Positions 51,190 through 59,956 of a stretch of DNA of 64,000 nt are shown here, piece after piece. The position numbers were made by a program, and so were the translations under genes. Below the pieces are notes generated by a model. The model saw nothing but the letters and a program-made list of their open reading frames with translations, did not search any database and was not told the origin of the DNA. The stretch is from DASPSM01 sp036008465 (GTDB lineage: Bacteria; Planctomycetota; Planctomycetia; Planctomycetales; Planctomycetaceae), in contig DASYNP010000131.1 in assembly GCA_036008465.1 (NCBI GenBank), positions 13,328 to 77,327 on the forward strand. Reading direction: 5' to 3'. How positions within the stretch are numbered: the first letter of the stretch is position 1; each line of letters starts with the position of its first letter.

Positions 51190-52569
51190 ATGCGTTGGGA
51201 TCAGCCGATCCGCTATGCCTCGGTCAGTGATATAGGCTTTCGCCGACGCAACAATCAGGATTCGTTCGCCGTTCGCGTCTGTTCCGATGCCGAGATTTGG
51301 CGCGAGCACGGGCACCTGCTGATGGTGGCCGACGGCATGGGGGGACATGCGGTCGGCGAGCTGGCCAGCAAAATCGCCGCCGACACCGTCTGTCACACGT
51401 TTTTCAAGACTCGCAACACCGAGGTTCCCGCCGCCCTCAAGCAGGCGCTCGAGACGGCCAACGCGGCGATCAACGAGCGGGGCTCCCTCAATCGCGATTT
51501 CGCACGAATGGGGACGACCTGCACCGCCCTGGTGCTCTGCCCGCAAGGTGCCGTGATCGCCCACGTGGGCGACAGTCGGCTCTATCGCATTCGGGGCGAG
51601 CGCATCGATCAGCTGACCGCCGACCACAGCGTGCAGTGGGAATTGATGCGGCAAGGACGGCTGCGTCCCGACGAAGTCTTCCTGCACGAGTCGCGCCACG
51701 TGATCACTCGCTCGCTGGGGCCCGAACCCGTCGTGCAAGTCGACGTCGAGGGGCCGTACGCGGTGCTGCCCGGCGACGTTTATCTCATCTGCTCGGACGG
51801 CCTGACGGGACATGTGCAGGATGCCGAGATCGGAATCATCGCCCGCGAACTCCCCGCGCAAGAAGCCTGCCGGATGTTGGTCAACCTGGCCAATCTGCGC
51901 GGCGGCTCGGACAACGTCACGGTGGTCATCGCGCGGGTCTCGGGCGCTCCCGGCAGCGGCGTTGAAGACGAGAACCTGCCCGCAACGCCCGGCTTGGGTC
52001 TCGGATGGATCATCACCATGTGGTGCGTGGCGCTGCTCTTCGCGGCCGGCGTGATCACCTTTCTGTTCGACCGTGTGGCCGAAGGAGTCTCCCTGCTCTT
52101 GGGAGCGGCGCTGGCTGGGGTGGGCGCATTCGCCTTCTGGCTCGAGCGGCGTTCCAAATCCCGCTCAACGGGAGAGGAGGGGATCGAGACCACCGTCTGG
52201 CGGCCCTACCGTACCGCATCAGCCCGACCGAGCGTGGCCTTCCTGAATCATCTCGCGACCCTTGAAGGCGAGCTGGCCCGAGCAGCCAGCGAAGAGCGCT
52301 GGGCCATCGATTGGCCCGCGCAACAAGCGGCCCATGCCTTGGCCCGCGGCTCGCTCGAATCGAAGAATTACCCGAAGGCGCTTTCCGAGCTGGCGAAGGT
52401 CATCGACATCCTGATGGCCGGACTGCTGCAATACCGCAAGCAAGTCCACCGCCAATCGAAATGGGGCAAGCCGTCGACCCCCACGCCGACCCCGCGAACC
52501 AGCCCGACTCCGGGGCCCGCAGAGTCGAGCCCCAGAACCGAAGAGCGGCCCGACGAGCGGAGCGCCTAA
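51190..52569 (+). CDS. PP2C-type protein serine/threonine phosphatase with membrane helices
   Basis: 459 residues from the ATG at 51190. The PPM/PP2C phosphatase domain (about 8-250) has the metal-binding motifs RNNQDSFAV, LLMVADGMGGHAVGE, MGTTCTALVLC, VGDSRLYRIR, LICSDGLT and the final NVTVVIARV. Then come two hydrophobic helices (about 275-293, 300-316) and a soluble C-terminal region with a helical bundle (about 350-430) and a Pro/Ser/Thr-rich tail. It probably dephosphorylates serine/threonine kinases' targets at the membrane. Upstream extension into the repeat is ignored. Confidence 0.92.
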   Translation: MRWDQPIRYASVSDIGFRRRNNQDSFAVRVCSDAEIWREHGHLLMVADGMGGHAVGELASKIAADTVCHTFFKTRNTEVPAALKQALETANAAINERGSLNRDFARMGTTCTALVLCPQGAVIAHVGDSRLYRIRGERIDQLTADHSVQWELMRQGRLRPDEVFLHESRHVITRSLGPEPVVQVDVEGPYAVLPGDVYLICSDGLTGHVQDAEIGIIARELPAQEACRMLVNLANLRGGSDNVTVVIARVSGAPGSGVEDENLPATPGLGLGWIITMWCVALLFAAGVITFLFDRVAEGVSLLLGAALAGVGAFAFWLERRSKSRSTGEEGIETTVWRPYRTASARPSVAFLNHLATLEGELARAASEERWAIDWPAQQAAHALARGSLESKNYPKALSELAKVIDILMAGLLQYRKQVHRQSKWGKPSTPTPTPRTSPTPGPAESSPRTEERPDERSA

Positions 52570-52589
52570 AGCGGCCGGCTGGCACTCAT

Positions 52590-52637
52590 AAAAAAAGCGA
52601 GAGCGAGCCGCGGCATTTCTGCGACGACTCGCTCTCG
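52590..52637 (-). terminator. Terminator of the transglutaminase-like gene
   Basis: CGAGAGCGAG (52598-52607) pairs with CTCGCTCTCG (52628-52637). On the minus strand the hairpin is followed by seven Ts (52596-52590). It lies between convergent genes. Confidence 0.85.
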
Positions 52638-52654
52638 AGAGGCGGAACCCAGCG

Positions 52655-54664
52655 TCATCCTTGGGTTCGTGAAAAATTAATCTCGACCCCCAAATTCGCG
52701 ATGAAGAGTGAGAGCTGATTCTCCTTCATCTCGAACGGGAAGTAAGTTACGCCGTCTTCATCGGTCATTACCAGAGTTCTGTCACTCACTTTCCATTGTC
52801 CGTTGCCCTGTATCTTGCGCGTTTCCCCGTTGGCGAACTGCGCTTCGAAGACGCAGGTCATGGTCCCATCTCCGCGGAGGCTCATACTGGCCCGGATCGT
52901 TCGTCCCTCGGGACCTTGCACGCTTCCGGTCCAGTTGCCGACAAGCGCCTGGAGGATCGATCCCTCGTTTGTTTTGCGGTTCGAGTCCGAGGCGGGGCTC
53001 GCGCCGTTGTCGGCCTTCGCTGGGGCCGTTGAACTCGTGGTGGCCACGGGCGCCGCTTTCGGCAGCGCGAATTGATATCCCAAATCGGTCAGATAAGTGT
53101 CCGAAATCTTGGGCAAGTCGATCGGCTGGACTCCGTTTTGCCGCATCTGCATCACGTCGACGAAGGTTGCCAGGTCGGCCCGATCCTTGAATTGCTCGAC
53201 CTCCTTGGTGCCGTACTTGACGGCTTCTTCAAACCGCAACCCGACGATGCCGGTCGCCTCGATCGCCAAGATTCCGCCTTGCGGAAGCCTGACGACGGGA
53301 AAACAGTGGTCCTTGGTGACGACGAGGGCCGTCTGCAGGCTGACCGATTCGCACGCGCTGGCCCAGAAGATGGCCAGATCAATGCACGTGCCCGAATGGT
53401 TGCGCAGGACATCGCGCGGATACTTGATGTGCTGCCCGCGATTGCTTCCGTTCACATACGCCGGGGGCGTCTGGTAGGCAATGCGATTGGCAACCATCCA
53501 CTCATAGAGCGCTTTTGCAAAGGCGAATGCGCTCTCATTGCTGCCAGCCGCGTTGTTCGCTCCGTGGGGCACCAGTCCGCTGACGCGGCCGACCAGTTGC
53601 TGAACCACCGGATCGTTCGGACTGGTGAACGATGCGAGCACAGCCGGAATGAACTCCCTCTCTTCCTGAAGACTGGTCACTTCGCCCGGGGCCAGCCCGG
53701 AGAAGATCGTCTCGTTGTAGCCCAAGAGCTGCAACTTCTTCGTATCGGTCTCAACGACCGGTTGGCCGTCAGCCCGTTTGTATTGATATTCGCACTCGAG
53801 GCTCGCCGTGCGAGAACCAGTCAACAGCCCCAATTTCTCCAGATCGAGAACCGGATAAAAAGAATCAACCACAGTTTGACCGGGATAGACCTTGGAAGAG
53901 TGCCGCCAGGTGCTCCAATCGCTGAAGCCCGAAATCCGGAAGCGGACACGGTAGTCTGACAAGGTCGACGTTCCCGTGTTGTCAAAGCGGCTCTTGCCGA
54001 CCCACATCAGGCCAAACCCTTCGTTGGAGTAGCACTTGGCCAGGCAACCCATGATGGCTTCCTTGTTCTCCAACTCGAACGTCGCGTCGCTGCGACCGCC
54101 GTCTTTGATCTTGGGCGAGAACTCGTAGCCGAACGAACTGCATTGAGCATTGGCCTTCAAGTTTTTGCTCCCCTCCGGAGCGATCACGCGCTCGACAACG
54201 TTGAGGACGCCGGACGCCGAGTTGATCGTTCCCTGAAAGATGGCGGTCCGGTCGTGCGCCTCGAGCAGTTCCAGCGCGGCCTCTTTGGACACGGGAATAC
54301 TCCAGCGGTTGCCTTGCTCGACGCGGGCAAAGCCGCGCACCGAATACGTGATTTCGATGCGACTCTTGACGTCGTTGAATTTTGCGTCTGCGTTTTCCAC
54401 GATGGCCCAACCGCGGCCCACGCCGAACTTGCGCAACAGCAAAGCCACATTGGGCGTGTTGTTCTTCAGGGTGGTGTAAACCACCGTCGGAGCGTTGACT
54501 GTCGATCGCACGTTCGCGTTGCCCACTGCGTCGATCTCGGTGGTTTCGTCGACTTTCAGCACAGCGGCCCCGTCGGCCCAAACGGCCGCGGGTCGAACGC
54601 ACGTTCCCGTTAACATCAGAGCGAAGGCGACCAGCAGACGAGACTGCGCGGGTCGGAGAGCCAT
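52655..54664 (-). CDS. Exported transglutaminase-like protein with lipocalin-like C-terminus
   Basis: 669 residues. Signal peptide (RLLVAFALMLTGTCVRPAAVWA). A long N-terminal region is of the DUF3857-like type, beta-rich, with IEITYSVRGFARVEQG. The transglutaminase/protease core has the catalytic Cys427 in HSGTCIDLAIFWASACES and a His in TKDHCFPVVRL, plus the expected downstream acidic residue in ILAIEATG. A final domain (about 570-669) of lipocalin type (LVGNWTGSVQGPEGRTIRASMSL, FPFEMKENQLSLF) follows. It probably acts in the periplasm as a peptidase or cross-linking enzyme. Its promoter carries the TGTAACA element at 54756-54781. Confidence 0.85.
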   Translation of the reverse strand: MALRPAQSRLLVAFALMLTGTCVRPAAVWADGAAVLKVDETTEIDAVGNANVRSTVNAPTVVYTTLKNNTPNVALLLRKFGVGRGWAIVENADAKFNDVKSRIEITYSVRGFARVEQGNRWSIPVSKEAALELLEAHDRTAIFQGTINSASGVLNVVERVIAPEGSKNLKANAQCSSFGYEFSPKIKDGGRSDATFELENKEAIMGCLAKCYSNEGFGLMWVGKSRFDNTGTSTLSDYRVRFRISGFSDWSTWRHSSKVYPGQTVVDSFYPVLDLEKLGLLTGSRTASLECEYQYKRADGQPVVETDTKKLQLLGYNETIFSGLAPGEVTSLQEEREFIPAVLASFTSPNDPVVQQLVGRVSGLVPHGANNAAGSNESAFAFAKALYEWMVANRIAYQTPPAYVNGSNRGQHIKYPRDVLRNHSGTCIDLAIFWASACESVSLQTALVVTKDHCFPVVRLPQGGILAIEATGIVGLRFEEAVKYGTKEVEQFKDRADLATFVDVMQMRQNGVQPIDLPKISDTYLTDLGYQFALPKAAPVATTSSTAPAKADNGASPASDSNRKTNEGSILQALVGNWTGSVQGPEGRTIRASMSLRGDGTMTCVFEAQFANGETRKIQGNGQWKVSDRTLVMTDEDGVTYFPFEMKENQLSLFIANLGVEINFSRTQG

Positions 54665-54755
54665 GGGAGTCAGCCTTTCTTGTGAGTGCCTTTGGGCAGC
54701 CGGAATGAGAGGTTCGGTCGTGACGGATGCAATCTGGGCCCGAATTAATGGTCAA

Positions 54756-54781
54756 AGCGCAGTTGGCCCTCGTTTGTTACA
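54756..54781 (-). promoter_or_regulatory. Conserved TGTAACA/CGCT promoter element, copy 1
   Basis: On the minus strand TGTAACAAACG (54781-54771) is followed 11 bases later by CGCT (54759-54756). An A/T-rich tract lies upstream. The same element, with identical spacing, precedes the next two units (56270-56295 and 56361-56386). Resembles an ECF-sigma promoter (-35 with AAC, -10 CGxx). Confidence 0.6.
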
Positions 54782-55108
54782 GGCGCACAAAAAAAGTTTT
54801 GCATTTTCGCAAAATCACGCGTTTTCAGGCCAGTTTTCACCCTGGCTTGGGATCTGCCGCGTGAACGGGCCGCCATTGAATCAGGCGGATCTGACCGGGC
54901 CATCTGTGCGGCCACGAAAGCCTTTTTTTTCAGCCGCGATGTTTCGGCAGGTTATCGGCCGGCGAGAATTCAAGAGACCGGCCCCTTCGGCGCACGCCTC
55001 TGTTACAACGCGCTGGGCCTTGTGCCGACCGGCGGGGTAGGCCGGTCGACACAAGGCAATGCCGAGCTAACAGTCTTATGCAGCGCATCCTGGGCTCATG
55101 CTCAGGGA
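54782..55108. other. Gap between the transglutaminase-like and CPBP genes
   Basis: About 330 bases. It holds a long imperfect palindrome (55017-55033 with 55041-55057, GCCTTGTG-N-CGACCGGC arms, one mismatch). No gene and no T-run after the palindrome, so it is probably another dispersed element rather than a terminator. Confidence 0.4.
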
Positions 55109-56188
55109 TCAGGCGACCGCGCTCGCCAGCCGCGAGTCGATTAGGTAGTTGGGCAGGCTCAGTTCACGACTCTGCGTCGACCGTGATTCCACGACTGGTT
55201 CCGCGGCACGCGTTTCGACGGAGTGTGTTGCGACGACCGGCTGCGACTTCGCGCTTCGCATGAGCGAGACGACCGCCGGAAGACCGATCAGGCCCAACAC
55301 GCCAATCGTACCGAAGACCACCAGACCGACTGCCGCCTCGCTGATGTGCGGCGTCAATACAGTGACGAGCGCTCCGAATCCGACAGCCCCCGTGTTATGG
55401 ATCGCATGCACCAGCATGCCCGGCTTCACCGAATTCGTTCGGTATGCAAGCAGGCCGTTCACAAGCCCCAGAGGCACGACCGCGATAATGTGCAGCAGCG
55501 AATCCATGTGCATCAGAGCGAAGAGCAGGGACGAGACACTGATCGCCACACCCGGCGACCAACGCTCGAGGAACCGTCGCTGCAAGTAGCCGCGAAACAA
55601 GGTTTCTTCGACCAGTGCGGGGATCACGCTGAGCATGATGCTGAGCAGAGTGATCGTCCACCAAGAACCGTTGTTAATGACGGCGGAGATCGGGTTAGTC
55701 GTCTTAGGCGGTCCGATCGTCAGGGCGACAAGGATGGCGGCGGCCAACGCAGTAGACAGGGTGAAGGCGGCCATGGTCGCCAGCTTGAAGCGACCGACGG
55801 TGCGGCCCGTCGGCGGTACGAGGCCGAGTCGTTGCTTGAGCGGTTCCTTCGACCGCCACGCGGCGAATAGGACGACACCCGTCATGCCGAGTTGGAACGG
55901 AATCAGCGAAAGCAGCAGCGCCGGAAGCGGCAGCTGACAAATCTCTTGGATGCGTGCCTGAATCTGGGCGCCATCCGCCCCCTTGGCTCCCATGAAGATG
56001 CCGACTCCGATGCCCAGGGCGATGACGGCGGCGAGCGAGGCGAGGCTGCCAACGATGACGGCGGCAAACCAAGCGGCGAAGGCCGTCGAGACGCGCGGCT
56101 TGCGACTCTTTGGGCTGGCGATGGCCACAGTTTCGCGAGCCGGTTCAGGGGTTTCGCACAGCGGCATCAATGCGGTGACGGTGCTCAT
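55109..56188 (-). CDS. CPBP-family intramembrane metalloprotease
   Basis: 359 residues with about eight hydrophobic helices. The CPBP (Abi/Rce1-like) motifs are visible: EETLFRGYLQRR at 194-205 with the catalytic Glu pair and Arg199, a His in FALMHMDSLLH, and HAIHNTGAVG (HxxxN). Such proteases cleave peptides within or near the membrane and are often linked to bacteriocin maturation or immunity. Its substrate is unknown. Upstream it carries the same TGTAACA promoter element as its two neighbours. Confidence 0.9.
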   Translation of the reverse strand: MSTVTALMPLCETPEPARETVAIASPKSRKPRVSTAFAAWFAAVIVGSLASLAAVIALGIGVGIFMGAKGADGAQIQARIQEICQLPLPALLLSLIPFQLGMTGVVLFAAWRSKEPLKQRLGLVPPTGRTVGRFKLATMAAFTLSTALAAAILVALTIGPPKTTNPISAVINNGSWWTITLLSIMLSVIPALVEETLFRGYLQRRFLERWSPGVAISVSSLLFALMHMDSLLHIIAVVPLGLVNGLLAYRTNSVKPGMLVHAIHNTGAVGFGALVTVLTPHISEAAVGLVVFGTIGVLGLIGLPAVVSLMRSAKSQPVVATHSVETRAAEPVVESRSTQSRELSLPNYLIDSRLASAVA

Positions 56189-56269
56189 TGTTGGGTCTCT
56201 CCTTTTTGTAAGCAGCCGGAAGGGATGTTGGGTCGTGATTGATGCAACGAGGGCCCGATTGGAAAGCAG

Positions 56270-56295
56270 AGCGTCGTTCGCGCCCGTTTGTTACA
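56270..56295 (-). promoter_or_regulatory. Conserved TGTAACA/CGCT promoter element, copy 2
   Basis: TGTAACAAACG (56295-56285 on the minus strand) is followed after 11 bases by CGCT (56273-56270), about 80 bases before the CPBP start. About 100 bases around it are visibly similar to the region upstream of the transglutaminase-like gene (including GGGCCC and GATGCAA). Confidence 0.6.
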
Positions 56296-56360
56296 AGCCG
56301 CAGAAAAAAATTTCGATTTCTTCGTGACCAGGCGAATTTTCTGAGCCGGCAGTTTTTTTC

Positions 56361-56386
56361 TGTAACAAACGGTCGCGGCTTTCGCT
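56361..56386 (+). promoter_or_regulatory. Conserved TGTAACA/CGCT promoter element, copy 3
   Basis: TGTAACAAACG (56361-56371), then 11 bases, then CGCT (56383-56386), preceded by a T run. It is on the opposite strand from copy 2 and points toward the ABC-transporter genes starting at 56485. Confidence 0.6.
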
Positions 56387-56484
56387 TCGAGGGTCAAAGC
56401 CTCGTGCGGCGCCCTCTTTGTCGGTGGCGCCCTCGCACTTCACGCGGGCGTTTCGCACCTTTTTCACTCTTCAAAAGGCTTGCC

Positions 56485-57255
56485 ATGGAAGCGCTTGTAG
56501 AAATCTCTCAGCTTGTCAAACGTTACGGTGACTTCACGGCCGTCGATTCGCTCACGTTGTCGATCCCGCACGGTTGCATCTTCGCGCTCTTGGGCCCGAA
56601 CGGTGCCGGCAAGACAACGACAATCAAATTGCTCATGGGCATGCTGCAGCCGACGAGCGGCACCCTTCGCGTGGACGGGCTCGACGCGTTCGCGGACGGC
56701 GTCGCCGTCAAAGAGCGCGTCGGTTATCTGCCCGACGAGCCGGCGTTTTACGACTTCATGCGCGGCAGTGAAATCATTCGCTTCGCCGGCGAAATGCACG
56801 GCCTGCGCAAGCGAGTCATTCAGGAGCGCGGCTCGCTGCTGGCCGAACGTTTACACCTCACCGACGCGCTCGGCGAATTTGCCGAGAACTACTCGCGCGG
56901 GATGAAGAAAAAACTCGGCCTGATCTGCGCGCTGTTGCACGAGCCTCAGCTCCTGGTGCTCGACGAGCCGACAAACGGGCTCGACCCGCAGGGAACGCTC
57001 GAGCTGCACGGCCTGATGCGCGAGTCGGTCACGCTCGGCCGCACGGTGATCTTCTCGACGCACCTGCTCGACCAGGCGGAAAAGCTCTGTGACCGCGTGG
57101 CCGTCGTCAATCAAGGACGAATCGCCGCCGAAGGAACTCTGGCAGAGTTGCGTCAGCGATTCGGTGCCGATGCGAGCCTCGAGTCGCTCTTTTTCAAACT
57201 GACCGGGAAAGCGCCCAGCCCCGAGGTGGAACTCGTTCTGGCAGGAAAGGAGTAA
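56485..57255 (+). CDS. ABC transporter ATP-binding protein
   Basis: 256 residues from the ATG at 56485 (AAAAGG six bases upstream). Walker A LGPNGAGKTT, signature YSRGMKKK (degenerate LSGG, as usual in NatA-like proteins), Walker B LLVLDEPTNGLDP, and STH loop. This is the type that pairs with ABC-2 permeases. The next gene, six bases downstream, encodes such a permease, so the two form one exporter. Confidence 0.93.
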   Translation: MEALVEISQLVKRYGDFTAVDSLTLSIPHGCIFALLGPNGAGKTTTIKLLMGMLQPTSGTLRVDGLDAFADGVAVKERVGYLPDEPAFYDFMRGSEIIRFAGEMHGLRKRVIQERGSLLAERLHLTDALGEFAENYSRGMKKKLGLICALLHEPQLLVLDEPTNGLDPQGTLELHGLMRESVTLGRTVIFSTHLLDQAEKLCDRVAVVNQGRIAAEGTLAELRQRFGADASLESLFFKLTGKAPSPEVELVLAGKE

Positions 57256-57261
57256 ATTGCC

Positions 57262-59820
57262 ATGAGCCGCCCGTCCAACGTCGCGGTCCTTTGGTTGTTT
57301 GCGCGAGTCGCGCTCCGGCGTGCCGCGAACGGCTCTGCGCTCTTTGCCCAGCGCGCTGCCCAGAACTTGTCCAAGGCAACGTCACGCAAAGCGACCGTTC
57401 CCAGCCGATTGCAGAAATCGCTCGGCAGCCGAGCGTTTGCGGCCTCGTTTGGGTTAATGATCGTGTTCGGAACGGCCCTGCTGCTGTCGCGATCGATTCC
57501 GAGCATCACTCAAGCGGTCCATCTCGATGAGATGTCTCCTTCCAATGTGATTCCGATGGCTGCCAGCGATTACGAGGCGCTACGGACGGCCAGCAAATTG
57601 CGGGACGCGAAACAGTCGCCGGACGAAGTCGACAAGGCCCTCGCGTCGATGACCGATGGATACGGAAGCGACTGGCTGGAGAGTCGAGGCAAAGAGATCC
57701 TGCATGAAAAACTCGCGAAACAGGGAATCGGTGGCTTCCGCGCTGCGGAGCCGACATCCGAATGGCGCGGCAATCTGGCCCTCTTGTCTGCCGACGGTCG
57801 CCTGCGCGCACTGCGGGGCGCGGGCTTATACCTGTTGCTGATTGGCGGATCAGGGGTTTTTCTCACGATGGGCCTGATGAGCAGAAACCTGTCCCGGACT
57901 GACCCCGCGCTCAGCTGGCTGTTCCAGTTTCCGGTGTCACGGCCCGTGCTCTTTCTGTCCAAGCTGGCCGAATCGACATTCAGCAGCTCCGTCGGACCGC
58001 TGGCCGCGCTGCAAATCGCGATCTTGAGCTGGGGGTTCGGCGCCACGTTTGGCGGCGGACTGGCACTGACGCTGATGTTCGGCCTCGCGGCCGCGATCAG
58101 CGCCGGGGCGATTTGTCTGGCGATCGAAATCTTTCTCGCTCAATGTTGCCGCCGAAAAACTCGGGGCGTGATCGTCTCGACGGCCGCGGCACTCGGTAGC
58201 TGCGGCTTGATGTTCGCTGCCTACTTTCCGAACGCGGCGCCCACAACGCGCGTGTTCCTCTGGATGTCGGATTCGCTGCCGAGCTACGTGTTCTGGAATC
58301 CGCTGTCACTGGGAATTGGAACCTCTTCGATGACGGCCGGCATCGGGCCGATTTGGTGGATTGCGCCCGCAATCACCGCGTTGGGGTTGGCGACGTTGGC
58401 AGTCACCTGGGCCACGCGGCTCACGGCGCGAGGCCTGGCCTCTGCGATCGATTCGGTCCCTGTGGGGGCCCGCCGAGCTCCCATCGAGCCGGCCTCGGAG
58501 GGGTTCTTTTCCGGACTCGTCTGGAAGGAACTGCTTCAATTGCGGCGACAGCCGGAAGTTCTGGGGCAGGTGTTGTCGGCTCCGCTTATCGTCGGCTTTC
58601 TGCTCTATATCAGAAATCCGGATCAATTTGTGCGAGTGGCAGCTGGCGACGTTGCGGGGTTGTGCGTCTCCGCCTTTGGCGCGGCGAGCTACCTGCTGGT
58701 CCTGGCTGGTGCATCGGTGCTGCGCACGGAATTGCGAACGCTTTGGTTTCTGCAATGCCAGCCTCGATCGCTGGCCGACTGCCTTCGCATCAAGGCCCGC
58801 GTCTGGGCCGGTCTGGCGATCGCCGTGGGGGTGTGCCTCCTCGCCGCCATCGTCGCGACCCAACCCGGGCATCGGGCCGACGTGGCAATCCGTGCTCCGT
58901 TTGTGATCGCCTATCTGTGGTTGATGGCCGAAATCTCGTTCGGCCTCTTGTCGCTCGGCTCGACCGTCGTCAATGAAACGACCGTTCGGATGCGACGGCT
59001 GCAGTGGGTCACTCCCTTGCTGATCAGCGCCCAATGCGGCGCGACGCTGTACCGCGGGCTGCTCTGGGAACAATCGACGCTGCTGGTGGTGTTGTTCGTG
59101 TTGAGCATGGCCGTTCGCCAGAAGCAGTTGGCCGATCTTCCGTGGCTCAGCGAACCGGTCGAGAATCCGCCGGTTCGCTTCGACGCGTTGGATGCCTTGC
59201 TGGCTTTGCTGGCCTTCGTTTCTGTGCGCGATCTCTGCGGCGGGATTTTGCAGCACGCCGTCGCGAGCGTGCCCATGACACTAGGCGGCGCCTACCTGAT
59301 TGGCGCAATCGGGGTCTGGGCTGTCGTTTCGATTTGGATGCGAAGCACCGGCCGACGGATTCCGGTCCCCAACGTGGCCCGCTTCAAATTCCGACCAATC
59401 GCGATCGGTTTGGCCGCCACGTGTCTCGTTGGCGCGCTGTGGGTGGGCGTCCTTCGTCACTCGAGCGAGGCGGCCATGGCCCAAAGCAACATGCGTGTTC
59501 CCACAACGATTGGCGAGGGGACCGCCGGCAACTGGTTGTTCCTGGCGACGATCGTTCTGGCCGCCCCGATCTTTGAAGAATGGCTGTTTCGCGGGCTTCT
59601 CTATCGTAGCCTGCGGCGATCGTGGGGAATTGCCACGAGCGTCGTGATCAGTGCGCTCCTGTTTACCGCGATCCACCCGATGGCAAGCTCGGTTGCCGTC
59701 TTGTGCCTGGCCGTCGCGACGGCCCTTGTTTTGGAAAAGACCGGACGCCTTTGGCCATCCATGCTGGTTCACGTCGGCTACAACGCCTTCATCGTGGCCT
59801 TGTGGAATCTGCCGCTTTAG
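57262..59820 (+). CDS. ABC-2 type permease fused to a CPBP protease domain
   Basis: 852 residues. The first part (about 1-650) has an ABC-2-like membrane arrangement: two halves of about six helices, with a first helix at 53-70, a soluble loop about 90-170, and a later repeat (RLKELLQLRRQPEVLGQVL-like linker, then six helices). The C-terminal part (about 690-852) is a CPBP protease domain with EEWLFRGLLYRSLRR (E772, E773, R777), HP in LLFTAIHPM and HVGYNAF (HxxxN). The fusion suggests that export and cleavage are coupled. Works with the ATPase encoded upstream. Confidence 0.88.
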   Translation: MSRPSNVAVLWLFARVALRRAANGSALFAQRAAQNLSKATSRKATVPSRLQKSLGSRAFAASFGLMIVFGTALLLSRSIPSITQAVHLDEMSPSNVIPMAASDYEALRTASKLRDAKQSPDEVDKALASMTDGYGSDWLESRGKEILHEKLAKQGIGGFRAAEPTSEWRGNLALLSADGRLRALRGAGLYLLLIGGSGVFLTMGLMSRNLSRTDPALSWLFQFPVSRPVLFLSKLAESTFSSSVGPLAALQIAILSWGFGATFGGGLALTLMFGLAAAISAGAICLAIEIFLAQCCRRKTRGVIVSTAAALGSCGLMFAAYFPNAAPTTRVFLWMSDSLPSYVFWNPLSLGIGTSSMTAGIGPIWWIAPAITALGLATLAVTWATRLTARGLASAIDSVPVGARRAPIEPASEGFFSGLVWKELLQLRRQPEVLGQVLSAPLIVGFLLYIRNPDQFVRVAAGDVAGLCVSAFGAASYLLVLAGASVLRTELRTLWFLQCQPRSLADCLRIKARVWAGLAIAVGVCLLAAIVATQPGHRADVAIRAPFVIAYLWLMAEISFGLLSLGSTVVNETTVRMRRLQWVTPLLISAQCGATLYRGLLWEQSTLLVVLFVLSMAVRQKQLADLPWLSEPVENPPVRFDALDALLALLAFVSVRDLCGGILQHAVASVPMTLGGAYLIGAIGVWAVVSIWMRSTGRRIPVPNVARFKFRPIAIGLAATCLVGALWVGVLRHSSEAAMAQSNMRVPTTIGEGTAGNWLFLATIVLAAPIFEEWLFRGLLYRSLRRSWGIATSVVISALLFTAIHPMASSVAVLCLAVATALVLEKTGRLWPSMLVHVGYNAFIVALWNLPL

Positions 59821-59956
59821 CAGAACGGTCGCGCGACATTGGGGCCGGGTCGCGATTTCGGGTTGTGAAAACTGGACAGGCGGGAATACACTCCCGCTCC
59901 TGTCCGGCGAGCCCTGGCGGGCCGAGAGGGAAGGAACGAGAGCAGGGGGATTCGTC

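Noticed and set aside
53072..53959. A 295-codon open frame antisense to the transglutaminase-like gene
   Set aside because: No recognisable domain, while the other strand has a signal peptide and catalytic motifs.
55001..55007. A fourth TGTTACA near the CPBP gene end
   Set aside because: On the minus strand it lacks the AACG extension and has no CGCT at the proper distance, so it is not counted as a promoter copy.
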